A stretch of 46,414 bases of DNA from an uncultured Veillonella sp. (GTDB lineage: Bacteria > Bacillota > Negativicutes > Veillonellales > Veillonellaceae): the NCBI RefSeq assembly GCF_900545795.1, contig NZ_URAR01000014.1:1-46414 (forward strand). Reading direction: 5' to 3'. Made by a program: the position numbers and the translations under genes. The notes beneath the pieces are model-generated. The model did no database searches and was not told where the DNA came from. It saw only the letters and a list, made by a program, of their open reading frames with translations. Below, piece after piece: positions 34,213 through 43,338 of the stretch. Within the stretch, counting starts at the first letter, position 1. The number at the start of each line of letters is the position of its first letter.

Positions 34213-34791
34213 CTATTCACCAGATATAATTTGGTGGTACTGCGGACAAGTTTTAATATGATCGTTGACCACGCCAATAGCTTGTAAGAAAGCATATACT
34301 ATAGTTGGCCCTACAAAAGTAAATCCACGCTTCTTCAAATCTTTACTAATTACTTCTGCTAAAGTTGTAACACCTGGTACTTCATCTTGAGTCTCCCAAT
34401 GCCCATGTATGACTTCACCATTCGTAAAGCTCCAAATATAAGCATCAAAACTACCATATTCTGCTTGCACCTTCAAAAAGGCTTGAGCATTTTTTCTAAG
34501 TGAGGCAATTTTTAACCGATGACGTATAATACCAGGATTTTCTAATAAGCTCGCTTCTTTCTCCGCATCATAATGCGCTAGCTTTTCTATATTAAATTGA
34601 TCGAAGGCCTCACGCATTGATTCTCGCCGCTTTAAAACCATGGTCCAAGTTAAGCCTGCTTGCATAGTCTCTAAAATTAAAAATTCAAATAAAGTCTGAT
34701 CATCATGAACAGGACGCCCCCACTCTGTATCATGATATACTCGCTCTTCAGGGCTCCGATTAGCCCAAATGCAAAGAATTGGCTCAGTCAT
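34213..34791 (-). CDS. tag: DNA-3-methyladenine glycosylase I
   Basis: This 192-aa base-excision repair enzyme removes 3-methyladenine from alkylated DNA. It has the zinc-site residues: Cys7 (PILCIWAN), His in YHDTEWGRPVHDD, and His and Cys in NDHIKTCPQY near the end. The substrate-pocket region is METMQAGLTWTMVLKRRE-like (ETMQAGLTWTMVLKRRESM). The ATG at 34791 is chosen because AAGGAGA lies just upstream; the frame extends 11 codons to 34824 without support. Single gene. Confidence 0.95.
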   Translation of the reverse strand: MTEPILCIWANRSPEERVYHDTEWGRPVHDDQTLFEFLILETMQAGLTWTMVLKRRESMREAFDQFNIEKLAHYDAEKEASLLENPGIIRHRLKIASLRKNAQAFLKVQAEYGSFDAYIWSFTNGEVIHGHWETQDEVPGVTTLAEVISKDLKKRGFTFVGPTIVYAFLQAIGVVNDHIKTCPQYHQIISGE

Positions 34792-35179
34792 ATAGTTCTC
34801 CTTATTAATTATATTGTAGTGCATTACTTTACCTATAAATTATGCCGCTCCTATCGTAGGAACCATATCTGCCCGTATTATACCATAGAATCATCTTTCA
34901 TTTTTAGAATAATTATTTTTACTTTTTATCATAAATTGGTGGCTTTTTTTTTAATTTTAACGTATCATAGAAGTAATGAATGACCATTTAATATGGAATA
35001 ATACAAGCGCTTTGTCTATTGTGAAAACACTTTAATTCAGGTCAAATGGATTTTCTTCATATAACCTTAATCTTGCACAAAAAGACAACTTTTGTATTAT
35101 CCTTTTCCTACAAACCAGAGCAAACTTTATACAAAATATAGCTATTTCGTACATTCATTTTGTATTGGTTTAAATCAGT

Positions 35180-35208
35180 TTGTAACTGTGTATTAATGTT
35201 GTAACTGT
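35180..35208 (+). repeat. Direct repeat TTGTAACTGT upstream of the M20 peptidase
   Basis: TTGTAACTGT occurs at 35180-35189 and 35199-35208, 19 bp apart (about two helical turns), 30-58 bp before the start codon. This could be a regulator binding site. The rest of the 446-bp gap 34792-35179 is AT-rich; I see no gene, only probable promoters for the two flanking genes. Confidence 0.5.
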
Positions 35209-35237
35209 TTGTATCTATTTGTAAAGGAGTGCCATTT

Positions 35238-36356
35238 ATGATTAATGAAGAACGCGTATTGAAAGAGTTTTTAGAGTTTATTCAAATCCCTTGCTCCAGC
35301 TTCAAAGAGCGCGAAATTGCTGATATTTTAATTAAACGCCTTTCCGACTTAGGCTTCTCTATTGAAGAAGATGACGCGGGCAAAAAACTTGGTGGCGACA
35401 CTGGTAATATTGTAGCCACTCGCAAAGGCAATATTGCATCTGCTCCTATGATTATGTTAACCGCTCATATGGACTGTGTAGAGCCATGTACTAATGTTAA
35501 ACCTCAGATTAAAGATGGTTTAATTACAACTGACGGCACTACTATTCTTGGTGGCGATGACAAAGCTGGCGTAGTAGCTATTTTAGAAGCTTTACGTGTG
35601 ATTGAAGAAAAGCAATTACCTCATGGAGACCTTCAAGTAGTATTTACTATTGCAGAAGAAAAAGGCGTACAAGGTTCTAAAAACATGGATGCTTCCTTAC
35701 TAAAAGCAAAACATGGCTTTACCTTTGATACCTCTGGTTCTCCAGGCCGTATTGTGCGCAAAGCACCAGGCCAAAACAAATTAAAATTAGTTGTTACTGG
35801 TAAGGCTGCGCATGCTGGTAATGCCCCTGAAAAAGGTGTTAACTCCATTATCGCAGCAGGTAAGATTTTGGCAAAATTCCCTCAAGGCCGCATCGATGAT
35901 GAAACTACTTGTAATATCGGTACCATTACAGGTGGTAGCGCTACAAATGTGGTAGCAGAAACAACAACAGTTATGCTTGAAGCTCGTAGCCGTGTAAAGA
36001 GCAAATTAGATAAACTTACACAAGATATCGTAGCTATTTTTGAAGAAGGCGGCAAAGAAACCGGTACGCAAGTAGAAGTTACTGTATTGCCAGCCTATGA
36101 TCCATTTGATTTAGCAGAAGATTGCGAAACAATTCAAATCGCTAGCAAAGCAGCTGAAAAACTTGGCTTCCCTGTAAATGTTGTAGAGTCTGGCGGCGGC
36201 AGCGATGCAAGCTTCTTTAATGCCTTTGGCGTTCCTACTACGGTTCTCGGCGTAGGCATGACAAATGTACACACAAAGAATGAGTGCATCTTAGAAAAAG
36301 ACCTCTATGATTCCGCACGTCTAGCACTTCAAATTATCCAAGAAGTAGCTAAGTAA
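35238..36356 (+). CDS. M20-family metallopeptidase, PepT-like
   Basis: This 372-aa zinc peptidase of the tripeptidase/PepT-like group has metal ligands in LTAHMDCVEP (His, Asp), ILGGDDKAGVVAILEAL (Asp), FTIAEEKGVQG (Glu-Glu), FTFDTSGSPG (Asp) and NVHTKNECI (His). Between them lies a dimerisation domain starting KLVVTGKAAHAGNAPEKG. It should cut short peptides taken into the cytoplasm. I use the ATG at 35238, since an in-frame GTG at 35229 is part of the ribosome binding site GGAGTG. Single gene with its own terminator. Confidence 0.92.
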   Translation: MINEERVLKEFLEFIQIPCSSFKEREIADILIKRLSDLGFSIEEDDAGKKLGGDTGNIVATRKGNIASAPMIMLTAHMDCVEPCTNVKPQIKDGLITTDGTTILGGDDKAGVVAILEALRVIEEKQLPHGDLQVVFTIAEEKGVQGSKNMDASLLKAKHGFTFDTSGSPGRIVRKAPGQNKLKLVVTGKAAHAGNAPEKGVNSIIAAGKILAKFPQGRIDDETTCNIGTITGGSATNVVAETTTVMLEARSRVKSKLDKLTQDIVAIFEEGGKETGTQVEVTVLPAYDPFDLAEDCETIQIASKAAEKLGFPVNVVESGGGSDASFFNAFGVPTTVLGVGMTNVHTKNECILEKDLYDSARLALQIIQEVAK

Positions 36357-36480
36357 TTCATCTACATACACTCCTATCCAAAAACAAAAATTAGACAAGT
36401 TCAGTAACTCATGTTACAATAGCAAAATAAGTTAGTAATTACATATTTATTTGTGCTTATTTTTGTCGCCGGATAAAAAT

Positions 36481-36539
36481 AAAAAAGCATCAAAGCATCT
36501 GTCGTAGGCCATAGAAGATAGATGATTTGGTGCTTTTTT
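36481..36539 (+). terminator. Terminator of the M20 peptidase gene
   Basis: A 20-bp stem (36481-36500 with 36520-36539; one G-T and one mismatch) has a 19-nt loop and a TTTTTTT end on the plus strand. It lies about 125 bp after the stop and 22 bp before the MATE gene. Confidence 0.88.
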
Positions 36540-36561
36540 TGATGAAAGGATTGACTTAGCT

Positions 36562-37908
36562 ATGAATCACTATGCAACACTGAAAGATAAAATTTTCTAT
36601 TTCATAAAACTTACTATTCCCGTTATTTTAACCCAATTTGCTATTACAGGTGGCTCGTTTATATCCATTGTGCTAACTGGACAATATAGCACTGTAGACT
36701 TAGCAGGTATCTCCGTAGGTTATAATATTTGGGTTGCCTGCTTTTATGGTATATCCGGTATTTTACTGGGCCTTCTCCCTATTATTGCTCAATTGCGGGG
36801 CGCTCAAAAAGTAGACCGCATCCCTACGACGATTATGAACGGCTTTTATGTGGCAACTATTTTAGCAACTATCCTAATTTTAAGTGGTGTACTTGGCCTC
36901 AAACCTCTATTAGAGCATTTAGAGTTAGAACCAGCGGCCTATAATATCTGCATTCAATATATGACAGCTATCGGGGTGGGACTCTTGCCTTTAATCTGGA
37001 CTTGTACCTTGCGAAACACTGTAGATAGTCATGGCTATACGCGATATTCTATGTACATTATGCTTACTGGACTTACCTTACATATTCTCCTTGATTTTGG
37101 CTTAGTCCTAGGCTACTTTGGCCTCCCTGCTTTAGGTGGTGTCGGTGCTGGCATCGCTACAGCCGTTGCGTATTGGTTCAACTGCTTAGCCTTTTTAGCC
37201 TTGCTCATGTGGGGCAAACCATTTAAGCAGTACCAATTATTTCGCACGTGGATTAAACCTGAGTTCATTTATATTAAAGAGCAATTTTCTATCGGCATTC
37301 CCATCGGACTTGCCATATTCTGTGAAAGTAGTATCTTCAGTGTAGCTGGCCTTGTGATGACGCAATATGGTACTGAAATCATTGCCGCCCATCAAGCAGC
37401 CAATAGCTTTGCCAGTCTCTTCTATGGTTTCCCTCTCAGTATTAGCACCGCCGCTACTATTGCAGTAGGCTATGAAGTGGGCGCCAAAGCCTTTGATGAG
37501 GCAAAATCCTACTCATATATAGCACGGGGCCTTGCTATTCTAGTGGCTATTTGTGTCAGCGCCTATACATTCACCCATTTAGATCAAATTGCAGCACTCT
37601 ATACCAATGATCTTAACATGGTCGATTTAATTGGCACCTTCTTAGCCTATGCGGTTTTCTTTACCGTAATCGATGCCTTTGGCACTCCTTTGCAAGGCAT
37701 TTTACGTGGCTATAAGGACGTTAAAATTATTTCTACCATAGCCATTGCCTGTTACTGGGGGGCTAGTGTACCGATTGCAGCATTCTTTATGTATGTACTC
37801 GATTGGGGCCCCTATGGTGTTTGGATGGGACTATTAGGCGGGGTTCTCATTGCAGCTCTAGGTTACTTATGGCGCACTTGGTACATACAAAATAAACGCT
37901 TCGCCTAA
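36562..37908 (+). CDS. MATE family efflux transporter
   Basis: The 448-aa inner membrane exporter has about 12 membrane segments in two six-helix halves. Family features are FIKLTIPVILTQFAITGGSF near the start with SIVLTGQYSTVDLAG, and the mid-protein restart ... FSIGIPIGLAIFCESSIFS, then AAHQAANSFASLFYGFPLS and ISTAATIAVGYEVGAK. It exports cationic drugs or metabolites in exchange for Na+ or H+; the Na+ gradient made by the decarboxylase would be a natural driving force, though that is inference. It follows a terminator, so has its own promoter. Confidence 0.92.
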   Translation: MNHYATLKDKIFYFIKLTIPVILTQFAITGGSFISIVLTGQYSTVDLAGISVGYNIWVACFYGISGILLGLLPIIAQLRGAQKVDRIPTTIMNGFYVATILATILILSGVLGLKPLLEHLELEPAAYNICIQYMTAIGVGLLPLIWTCTLRNTVDSHGYTRYSMYIMLTGLTLHILLDFGLVLGYFGLPALGGVGAGIATAVAYWFNCLAFLALLMWGKPFKQYQLFRTWIKPEFIYIKEQFSIGIPIGLAIFCESSIFSVAGLVMTQYGTEIIAAHQAANSFASLFYGFPLSISTAATIAVGYEVGAKAFDEAKSYSYIARGLAILVAICVSAYTFTHLDQIAALYTNDLNMVDLIGTFLAYAVFFTVIDAFGTPLQGILRGYKDVKIISTIAIACYWGASVPIAAFFMYVLDWGPYGVWMGLLGGVLIAALGYLWRTWYIQNKRFA

Positions 37909-37971
37909 TTCTAAGCATTCTGTTTTATCCTATAGCCCACATTTTATTAACCAAACAATTATTACTTATAA

Positions 37972-38002
37972 AAAAGCTACCGTATCAACTACGGTAGCTT
38001 TT
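37972..38002. terminator. Terminator after the MATE gene, probably bidirectional
   Basis: A perfect 13-bp inverted repeat (AAAAGCTACCGTA at 37972-37984 with 37990-38002) has a 5-nt loop. T-tracts lie on both sides, so it may also stop minus-strand transcription from the DASS transporter gene. Confidence 0.88.
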
Positions 38003-38170
38003 CTCATACTATATATTCCTTTTTTATTTCTTCTTAAAAATATATCTATGTATTTTTCTTATGTAATGTATAGCTAGATATTTTTTCTTACATAATTTAT
38101 CCCGATGTATTTTGCGACTTAATATCGTAAGTGACTCGTATTATAAAAGTCATCTTAAAACATCTTCTAA

Positions 38171-39679
38171 TTATACGAATCCAATCCAGTGCCAGTAAGT
38201 AGAGGCCATAACTAATAACATTACATAGCCAATAATAGTAATTGGAATCCCTGTTTTCATAAATGTCTTTACGTCGAAAGTACCCGAGCTATACGCCACC
38301 ATCCCTTGAGGTGAGTTAACTGGTAAAATAAAGCCAAAGCATACAGAGAACTGCGCAATTACAGTTAAACCTACTGGGTTCATACCAGAAATATGAACGG
38401 CTTGCACAATGGATATTACAATTGGAATCATCGCTGAAGCTAATGCTGTTGCTGAAGCAAAACCTAAATGAATCGCGATTAAGAATAAAGTAATTGTTCC
38501 TAAAAGAGCAAATACTGATAAGGTTTCAAGCGTAAACATATGAATAAACGCATTCGCAAGCCAAGTAGCTGCTTTTGTTTTTAATAAAGCGGTACCAAGA
38601 CTAATGCCAGCCCCGAACATTACGATGGAGCCCCAGTCGATCCGACTTTGTGCATATTTCCAATCAATAATACCAATGCCTGGCATCAAGAAAATAGCAA
38701 TAGCAACGATGGTTGTTGTGGACGTATCATATTTATGAAGATGTCCACCAGTAGCCCAGAAGCCTAATAAAATTACGGATAAGCATAATAATTTCTTTTC
38801 ATTAAAGCTCATAGGACCTAATTCACTAAGATGTCTTTGTAGTTCAAGTTGAGCACCTCTTAAATCGACTTCATCAGGTTTTAAGAGCTTCATAGACAAG
38901 AAATAGTAAATTACAATCATAATCAAAGAAAATGGTGCCGCTACTAGTAGCCAATCAAGCCAAGACACGGTAGTGTTCAATTGTTGGGAAATAAAACCTA
39001 CTGCTACTAGGTTTTGTGCTGCAGCAGTTTGTACCATTATATTCCATAATGTATCGGCCTGTGTCGCCCCTACCATGAGTAAAGCTGCTAATTTACTTTG
39101 ACGATTAATACCTAAACTGTCTAAAATACCTAAAATAATTGGCACTAAGCAAGCTAAACGAGCCGTAGCACTAGGTACAAAGAAAGCAAGAATAAAACCT
39201 GTAAAAATAACGCCCATATAAATATGGCTTGTCTTTGTACCGATGCGGGATAATACATTGAGCGCAATGCGTCGATCTAAGCCCGTCTTAGTCATAGCCA
39301 CCGATATGAACATGGCTGCTGCTACTAGCGCCCAAGCTGGTGTAGAATAGCCAGAAATAGCAATTTTTAATGCATTACTAGTACCTAATAGTTTAGCAGG
39401 CGCATCAATATTTGGTGCTGTACCAAGAAATACAGCCGTCAAGGCCGTCAATAGTGTAGCACTCACGGGATAGGAAACCGCACTGGTAATCCACATTACA
39501 ATGGCAAAGAAAAGTATAGCAATCATGCGGTGTCCAGCGGTAGATAAATCACTTGGTGTTGGCAAGCACAAGATTCCTATGAGAACTAAAAAGCTAATGA
39601 TTAAGCTTATATGCCGGTTCTTCTTCGGTTGCTGTACTGCTGGAGGGGTGGTTGCGATAGGTTTTGTCATATTCATCAT
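38171..39679 (-). CDS. DASS (SLC13) family anion:Na+ symporter or antiporter
   Basis: The 502-aa polytopic membrane protein has about 12 or more hydrophobic segments. It is a divalent-anion:Na+ symporter-type carrier, with FAIVMWITSAVSYPVSATLL, FFVPSATARLACLVP and the late VNSPQGMVAYSSGTF typical of the CitT/TtdT/SODiT group. The likely substrates are dicarboxylates such as succinate, malate or citrate, which would feed the propionate pathway. The direction cannot be told. The ribosome site is weak (AGTGAG), and the leader carries a hairpin with a GGGGAGA loop. Confidence 0.88.
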   Translation of the reverse strand: MMNMTKPIATTPPAVQQPKKNRHISLIISFLVLIGILCLPTPSDLSTAGHRMIAILFFAIVMWITSAVSYPVSATLLTALTAVFLGTAPNIDAPAKLLGTSNALKIAISGYSTPAWALVAAAMFISVAMTKTGLDRRIALNVLSRIGTKTSHIYMGVIFTGFILAFFVPSATARLACLVPIILGILDSLGINRQSKLAALLMVGATQADTLWNIMVQTAAAQNLVAVGFISQQLNTTVSWLDWLLVAAPFSLIMIVIYYFLSMKLLKPDEVDLRGAQLELQRHLSELGPMSFNEKKLLCLSVILLGFWATGGHLHKYDTSTTTIVAIAIFLMPGIGIIDWKYAQSRIDWGSIVMFGAGISLGTALLKTKAATWLANAFIHMFTLETLSVFALLGTITLFLIAIHLGFASATALASAMIPIVISIVQAVHISGMNPVGLTVIAQFSVCFGFILPVNSPQGMVAYSSGTFDVKTFMKTGIPITIIGYVMLLVMASTYWHWIGFV

Positions 39680-39717
39680 CTCACTTTCTAACGTGAAATT
39701 CGGCCTCTAGGACTAAG

Positions 39718-39750
39718 TAAAATACTGTCTCCCCTTTCGTCAGTATTTTA
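39718..39750 (-). promoter_or_regulatory. Leader hairpin of the DASS transporter gene
   Basis: A perfect 10-bp inverted repeat (TAAAATACTG at 39718-39727 with 39741-39750) encloses a 13-nt loop. In the minus-strand RNA the loop reads ACGAAAGGGGAGA, which resembles a Shine-Dalgarno sequence. It lies 39 bp before the start codon. Confidence 0.5.
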
Positions 39751-39934
39751 TTAGAGCTGTTGGTAAAATCTCTACTGAGTCACTAAATAATTAGTATCGC
39801 AAAACTAACTAAAGCAGTATATTACTACTTACTAAATATATTCGACAATCTATAAACAATACCTTTTATATTTTTTTCAAGTTTCACAATTTCAGCTTCT
39901 GGAACAAAGGGCATGAATTAAATAGTTCATTAAC

Positions 39935-39961
39935 TTGATTTTTCTATAATATTTAAATCAA
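39935..39961. promoter_or_regulatory. Inverted repeat TTGATTT-N13-AAATCAA upstream of the DASS gene
   Basis: Seven-base arms at 39935-39941 and 39955-39961 with a 13-bp AT-rich spacer lie about 260 bp upstream of the DASS start. Operator candidate of unknown owner. The remainder of 39680-40031 is AT-rich with no gene. Confidence 0.3.
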
Positions 39962-40031
39962 TCTCTGTCACCGCGAACAAATAAATTTCCCACACTATAT
40001 TACCAGTAATCTTTTTAATGCATAGCATAAA

Positions 40032-40071
40032 AAAGTGGCATGAAAACATAATTATGTCTTCATGCCACTTT
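40032..40071 (-). terminator. Terminator of the cydAB operon
   Basis: A 13-bp perfect stem (40032-40044 with 40059-40071) extends inward with one G-U pair to about 18 bp around AATT. On the minus strand it is followed by TTTTTTATGC. It lies 21 bp past the cydB stop. Confidence 0.88.
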
Positions 40072-40091
40072 ATATTTAAGCGACTATTTTA

Positions 40092-41111
40092 TTAATAGTG
40101 TAAATCATCAGCACCTACACGATGACGGAACGTCCAGTAAGTCCATCCTTGGTAAATCAATACGATTGGTACAAAGATAAGAGCTACAATAGTCATCAAT
40201 GTTAATGTGTAAGTAGAAGATGCTGCATTGGTAACAGTCAAGCTATAGCTTGGATCTAGGCTGGACACCATAATACGAGGGAACAAGCCTGCAAAGTATG
40301 CCGCAGTAATAGAGATGATAGTTAGAACACTGAAAGTGAAGCCCCAACCAACACGACGCATACGAGTTAAAATCCAAGAAATAATGAAGAACACAATAGC
40401 TGCACCATAGCAAACCATAGCTAATGTGCTATTGAATAAATCAGTGTATACATAAGTTGCACCCACTAATACTAAAGCACCGACAGCTGTAATTACGCCT
40501 TCTACTAATGCAGTTGCACGAGCGCGTTCAGAAATATCTCCTAAAGTTTTAAGAGATGTATAAAGCGCCCCGTGGTAAACGAATACTAAGATGAACGCAA
40601 TACCACAAAGAATTGTGTAAGGGCTTAATAAATCAAAGAAGCCACCTACAAAGTTCATATTGCCATCAATTGGAGTACCTTGAATCAAGTTACCTACGGT
40701 AACACCCCAAAGAAGAGCTGGAATCAAAGAACCAAAGAAGATGCAATAATCAAAGGTTTTACGCCATGCAAGGGATTTATCTTTACTGCGGAATTCAAAG
40801 GCAACGCCACGAGCAATAAGAGCAGCTAGCATTAAGAATAAAGCAAGATAAAAACCACTAAACAAAGTCGCATATACATGAGGGAAGGAAGCGAATGTAG
40901 CACCACCAGCGGTAATCATCCACACTTGGTTACCATCCCAAACAGGACCTACAGTATTAATCATTTGGCGGCGTTCTACGTCATTTTTACCAAGGAATGG
41001 TAATAAGATACCTACACCATAGTCAAAACCTTCTAAAACGAAGAAACCAGCAAATAGAACACATACGAGGATAAACCATACTACTTCTAGATTTTGTAGA
41101 ATTATTTCCAT
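40092..41111 (-). CDS. cydB: Cytochrome bd oxidase subunit II
   Basis: This 339-aa membrane subunit supports assembly and function of cytochrome bd. Features include the N-terminal VWFILVCVLFAGFFVLEGFD and YGVGILLPFLG, RRQMINTVGPVWDGNQVWMI, ARGVAFEFR and repeated membrane segments. The start overlaps the cydA stop by 10 bp. In an anaerobe this oxidase removes oxygen at low concentration and adds to the proton gradient. Confidence 0.95.
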   Translation of the reverse strand: MEIILQNLEVVWFILVCVLFAGFFVLEGFDYGVGILLPFLGKNDVERRQMINTVGPVWDGNQVWMITAGGATFASFPHVYATLFSGFYLALFLMLAALIARGVAFEFRSKDKSLAWRKTFDYCIFFGSLIPALLWGVTVGNLIQGTPIDGNMNFVGGFFDLLSPYTILCGIAFILVFVYHGALYTSLKTLGDISERARATALVEGVITAVGALVLVGATYVYTDLFNSTLAMVCYGAAIVFFIISWILTRMRRVGWGFTFSVLTIISITAAYFAGLFPRIMVSSLDPSYSLTVTNAASSTYTLTLMTIVALIFVPIVLIYQGWTYWTFRHRVGADDLHY

Positions 41112-42481
41112 AATGCTGCCTCCTCTCTAACATCATGAGATGGATTGCCTTCTGGACCTTTTTTAATGTGTTTTACAGCAAGGTAAAGTGCAGCAATAGC
41201 AGCCAATACATATACAGCTGTGAAACCAATAATGGTAGTTAGAATTTCATTAGCAGTTACTGTTGGAGATACGCCAGCTGCTGTTTTTTGTAAACCATAT
41301 ACCAACCAAGGTTGACGGCCCATTTCAGCTACATACCAACCACTCGCATTCGCAATGTATACGAAAGGCAACATCCAGAATACAGTTTTAAGCATAGGAC
41401 GGGATGTTTCAAGTTTACCAGCGCGGTTCATTGCATACGCAACGATAGCGACTAATAACATTAACATGCCAGAGAATACCATGGCACGGAAAGTCCAATA
41501 CATGGAAGTTACATGTGGAACATAATCTCCAGGACCATATTTAGCTTCATCAGCTTTTTGAAGATCCTTCATACCTTTTACTTCGCCATTGAAGTCATCA
41601 GTTGCTACAAAACTTAATACTTTAGGGATTTCGATAAAGCTATTAGTTGTTTGATTTTTTTCATCAATCGTAGCAAACATACTGAAAGAAGCACCTTGAG
41701 TTGTATCCCAAAGACCTTCTACAGAAGCGATTTTCATAGGTTGTACTTTAGTTACATATTGGCCATGTAAGTGACCTGCACCAGCTACTAAAATACCACC
41801 AATAATGGAGAATACTAAGCCCCATTTCATGGAGCGTTTGTAAAAGTCTAATGCATTATTGCGTAAAATATGCCATGCACTAATAGATGCGATAATAACA
41901 CCAGCAGTTAATAGGCCATCTGTAAAAATATGACCAAATTGACCAGGTACATAACCATTTGTCAAGATTGCACCAAAGCTTTCCATTTCAGCACGGCCAT
42001 TGCGAATTACAAAGCCTACTGGGTTTTGCATGAAAGAGCTAGCTACTAAAATCCAGAATGCAGACAAATTAGTACCGATTGCTACAAGCACTGCTACTAC
42101 AGCATGAGCTTTTGCAGAGAGGCGATCCCAACCAAAAATCCAAGCGCCCATAAATGTGGACTCAAGGAAGAAGGCAGTTAGCGCTTCTAATGCAAGAGGT
42201 GCACCAAAGATATCACCCATAAAACGGGAATATTCAGACCAGTTCATACCAAAGTGGAACTCCTGAACGATACCTGTTACAACACCCATGGCAAAATTGA
42301 TTAAAAATAATTTCCCCCAGAACTTTGCCATTTTTTTGTACACTTCATTTTTTGTTGATACATAGGCAATTTCCATGCAAGCAACAACTACTGTCATCCC
42401 CAGTGTCACTGGAACGAACAGCCAATGATAGATCGATGTCAACGCAAATTGCAATCGAGCTAACATAATTGCATCCATCAT
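41102..42481 (-). CDS. cydA: Cytochrome bd oxidase subunit I
   Basis: This 459-aa subunit holds the hemes. His19 (TSIYHWLFVPVTLGM) is a heme ligand position; the quinol-site motif ASGWYVAEMGRQPWLVYG sits in the C-terminal third, and HFGMNWSEYSRFMGDIFGAP is conserved. The Q-loop is short. The first ATG of a pair (MMDAIM) has AGGAGG upstream. The gene lies 17 bp after a Cys-rich Rrf2-type regulator and so appears to be in the same operon. Confidence 0.96.
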   Translation of the reverse strand: MMDAIMLARLQFALTSIYHWLFVPVTLGMTVVVACMEIAYVSTKNEVYKKMAKFWGKLFLINFAMGVVTGIVQEFHFGMNWSEYSRFMGDIFGAPLALEALTAFFLESTFMGAWIFGWDRLSAKAHAVVAVLVAIGTNLSAFWILVASSFMQNPVGFVIRNGRAEMESFGAILTNGYVPGQFGHIFTDGLLTAGVIIASISAWHILRNNALDFYKRSMKWGLVFSIIGGILVAGAGHLHGQYVTKVQPMKIASVEGLWDTTQGASFSMFATIDEKNQTTNSFIEIPKVLSFVATDDFNGEVKGMKDLQKADEAKYGPGDYVPHVTSMYWTFRAMVFSGMLMLLVAIVAYAMNRAGKLETSRPMLKTVFWMLPFVYIANASGWYVAEMGRQPWLVYGLQKTAAGVSPTVTANEILTTIIGFTAVYVLAAIAALYLAVKHIKKGPEGNPSHDVREEAALWK

Positions 42482-42498
42482 ATTAATACCTCCTCACA

Positions 42499-42963
42499 TT
42501 AACAATTGCGCCCTTGCGCCTTCGATGGACATCCTCGCTTTAAATGAATTTCTCGTTCACGTTTAGCCAAGGTTTCAAAATCTACTGCCTTCAGTTCAGT
42601 AATAAGATTCTTTTGTATATGACAAAAGCTTTCTTGTACTGCACAACTGCCATGACATCCACGGGAACAGGTTTCATTATCATAGAGACAGCGCTGCAAA
42701 TATGTAGCGCCCTCCACCGCTTCTATTACATCAAATAATGTAACTTCATTCGGCTTCTTTGCTAAAGCAAACCCGCCATCAACTCCACGGAACGAACGCA
42801 TAATACCGCTGGCAATAAGAGGTCTCATAATTTTTAATAAGAACCGATCGGGTATTTTCTGAGCCTTTGCCAGTTCACTACCTGTTATTTTCGTTCCGTT
42901 AGGCAATAGTGCCATATGTAAAACCATGCGAAATGCATAGTCTGTGGCCGTGTTCAATTTCAT
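42499..42963 (-). CDS. Rrf2-family regulator with Cys cluster, upstream of cydAB
   Basis: The 154-aa protein has an N-terminal winged helix-turn-helix (residues 1-75: TATDYAFRMVLHMALL, FRGVDGGFALAKKP). A Cys-rich part follows with Cys92, Cys99, Cys103, Cys107 and Cys114, and two more Cys at the C-terminus (145, 154). Rrf2 proteins often bind an Fe-S cluster through such Cys residues and sense iron-sulfur state, oxygen or NO. The placement directly upstream of cydAB in one transcription unit suggests it controls the oxidase and itself. The ligand is not established from sequence. Confidence 0.9.
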   Translation of the reverse strand: MKLNTATDYAFRMVLHMALLPNGTKITGSELAKAQKIPDRFLLKIMRPLIASGIMRSFRGVDGGFALAKKPNEVTLFDVIEAVEGATYLQRCLYDNETCSRGCHGSCAVQESFCHIQKNLITELKAVDFETLAKREREIHLKRGCPSKAQGRNC

Positions 42964-43008
42964 TGTTATTCTCCCTACCTAATCACGATTTCTAAAACCG
43001 AACTATTT

Positions 43009-43020
43009 CGAAATATTTCG
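43009..43020. promoter_or_regulatory. Palindrome CGAAATATTTCG upstream of the Rrf2 gene
   Basis: A perfect 12-bp palindrome lies 46-57 bp before the ATG, in the phrase ATTTCGAAATATTTCGATTT, where ATTTCG recurs. A plausible promoter (TTGTTA, 17 bp, TGAAAT on the minus strand) sits just upstream of it, so a repressor there would block transcription. A good candidate autoregulatory site. Confidence 0.45.
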
Positions 43021-43073
43021 ATTTCATTTGAATATTTTGTACATAACAAAAATAGTATACTTTCTGTTTATAA

Positions 43074-43100
43074 AAAAATGCTCATAAGTTGAGCATTTTT
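43074..43100. terminator. Terminator between pit and the Rrf2-cydAB operon
   Basis: An 11-bp perfect inverted repeat (AAAAATGCTCA at 43074-43084 with 43090-43100) has a 5-nt loop, and A/T tracts on both sides allow either strand. It lies about 240 bp past the pit stop on the minus strand. Positions 43101-43338 hold nothing else I can name. Confidence 0.78.
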
Positions 43101-43338
43101 CTATTCTCAAGTACATTATAGACAATCTAGTCAGTAAATGCAATATAATCTTGTATATTCATTCAGTTTTAGTACTATGTAACAATGAGCCATCGGTTTA
43201 ATTCCTACTATATTAATGAGAATAAGAATGCAATATTGCCCCTCAAATATGCATTTAGCTTAGCTAGTATTCAACTATTTGCTAAAGTAAATTCTACATA
43301 ATTGAGTACACAATACGAAGCAGTCTCACTCTATCTAT

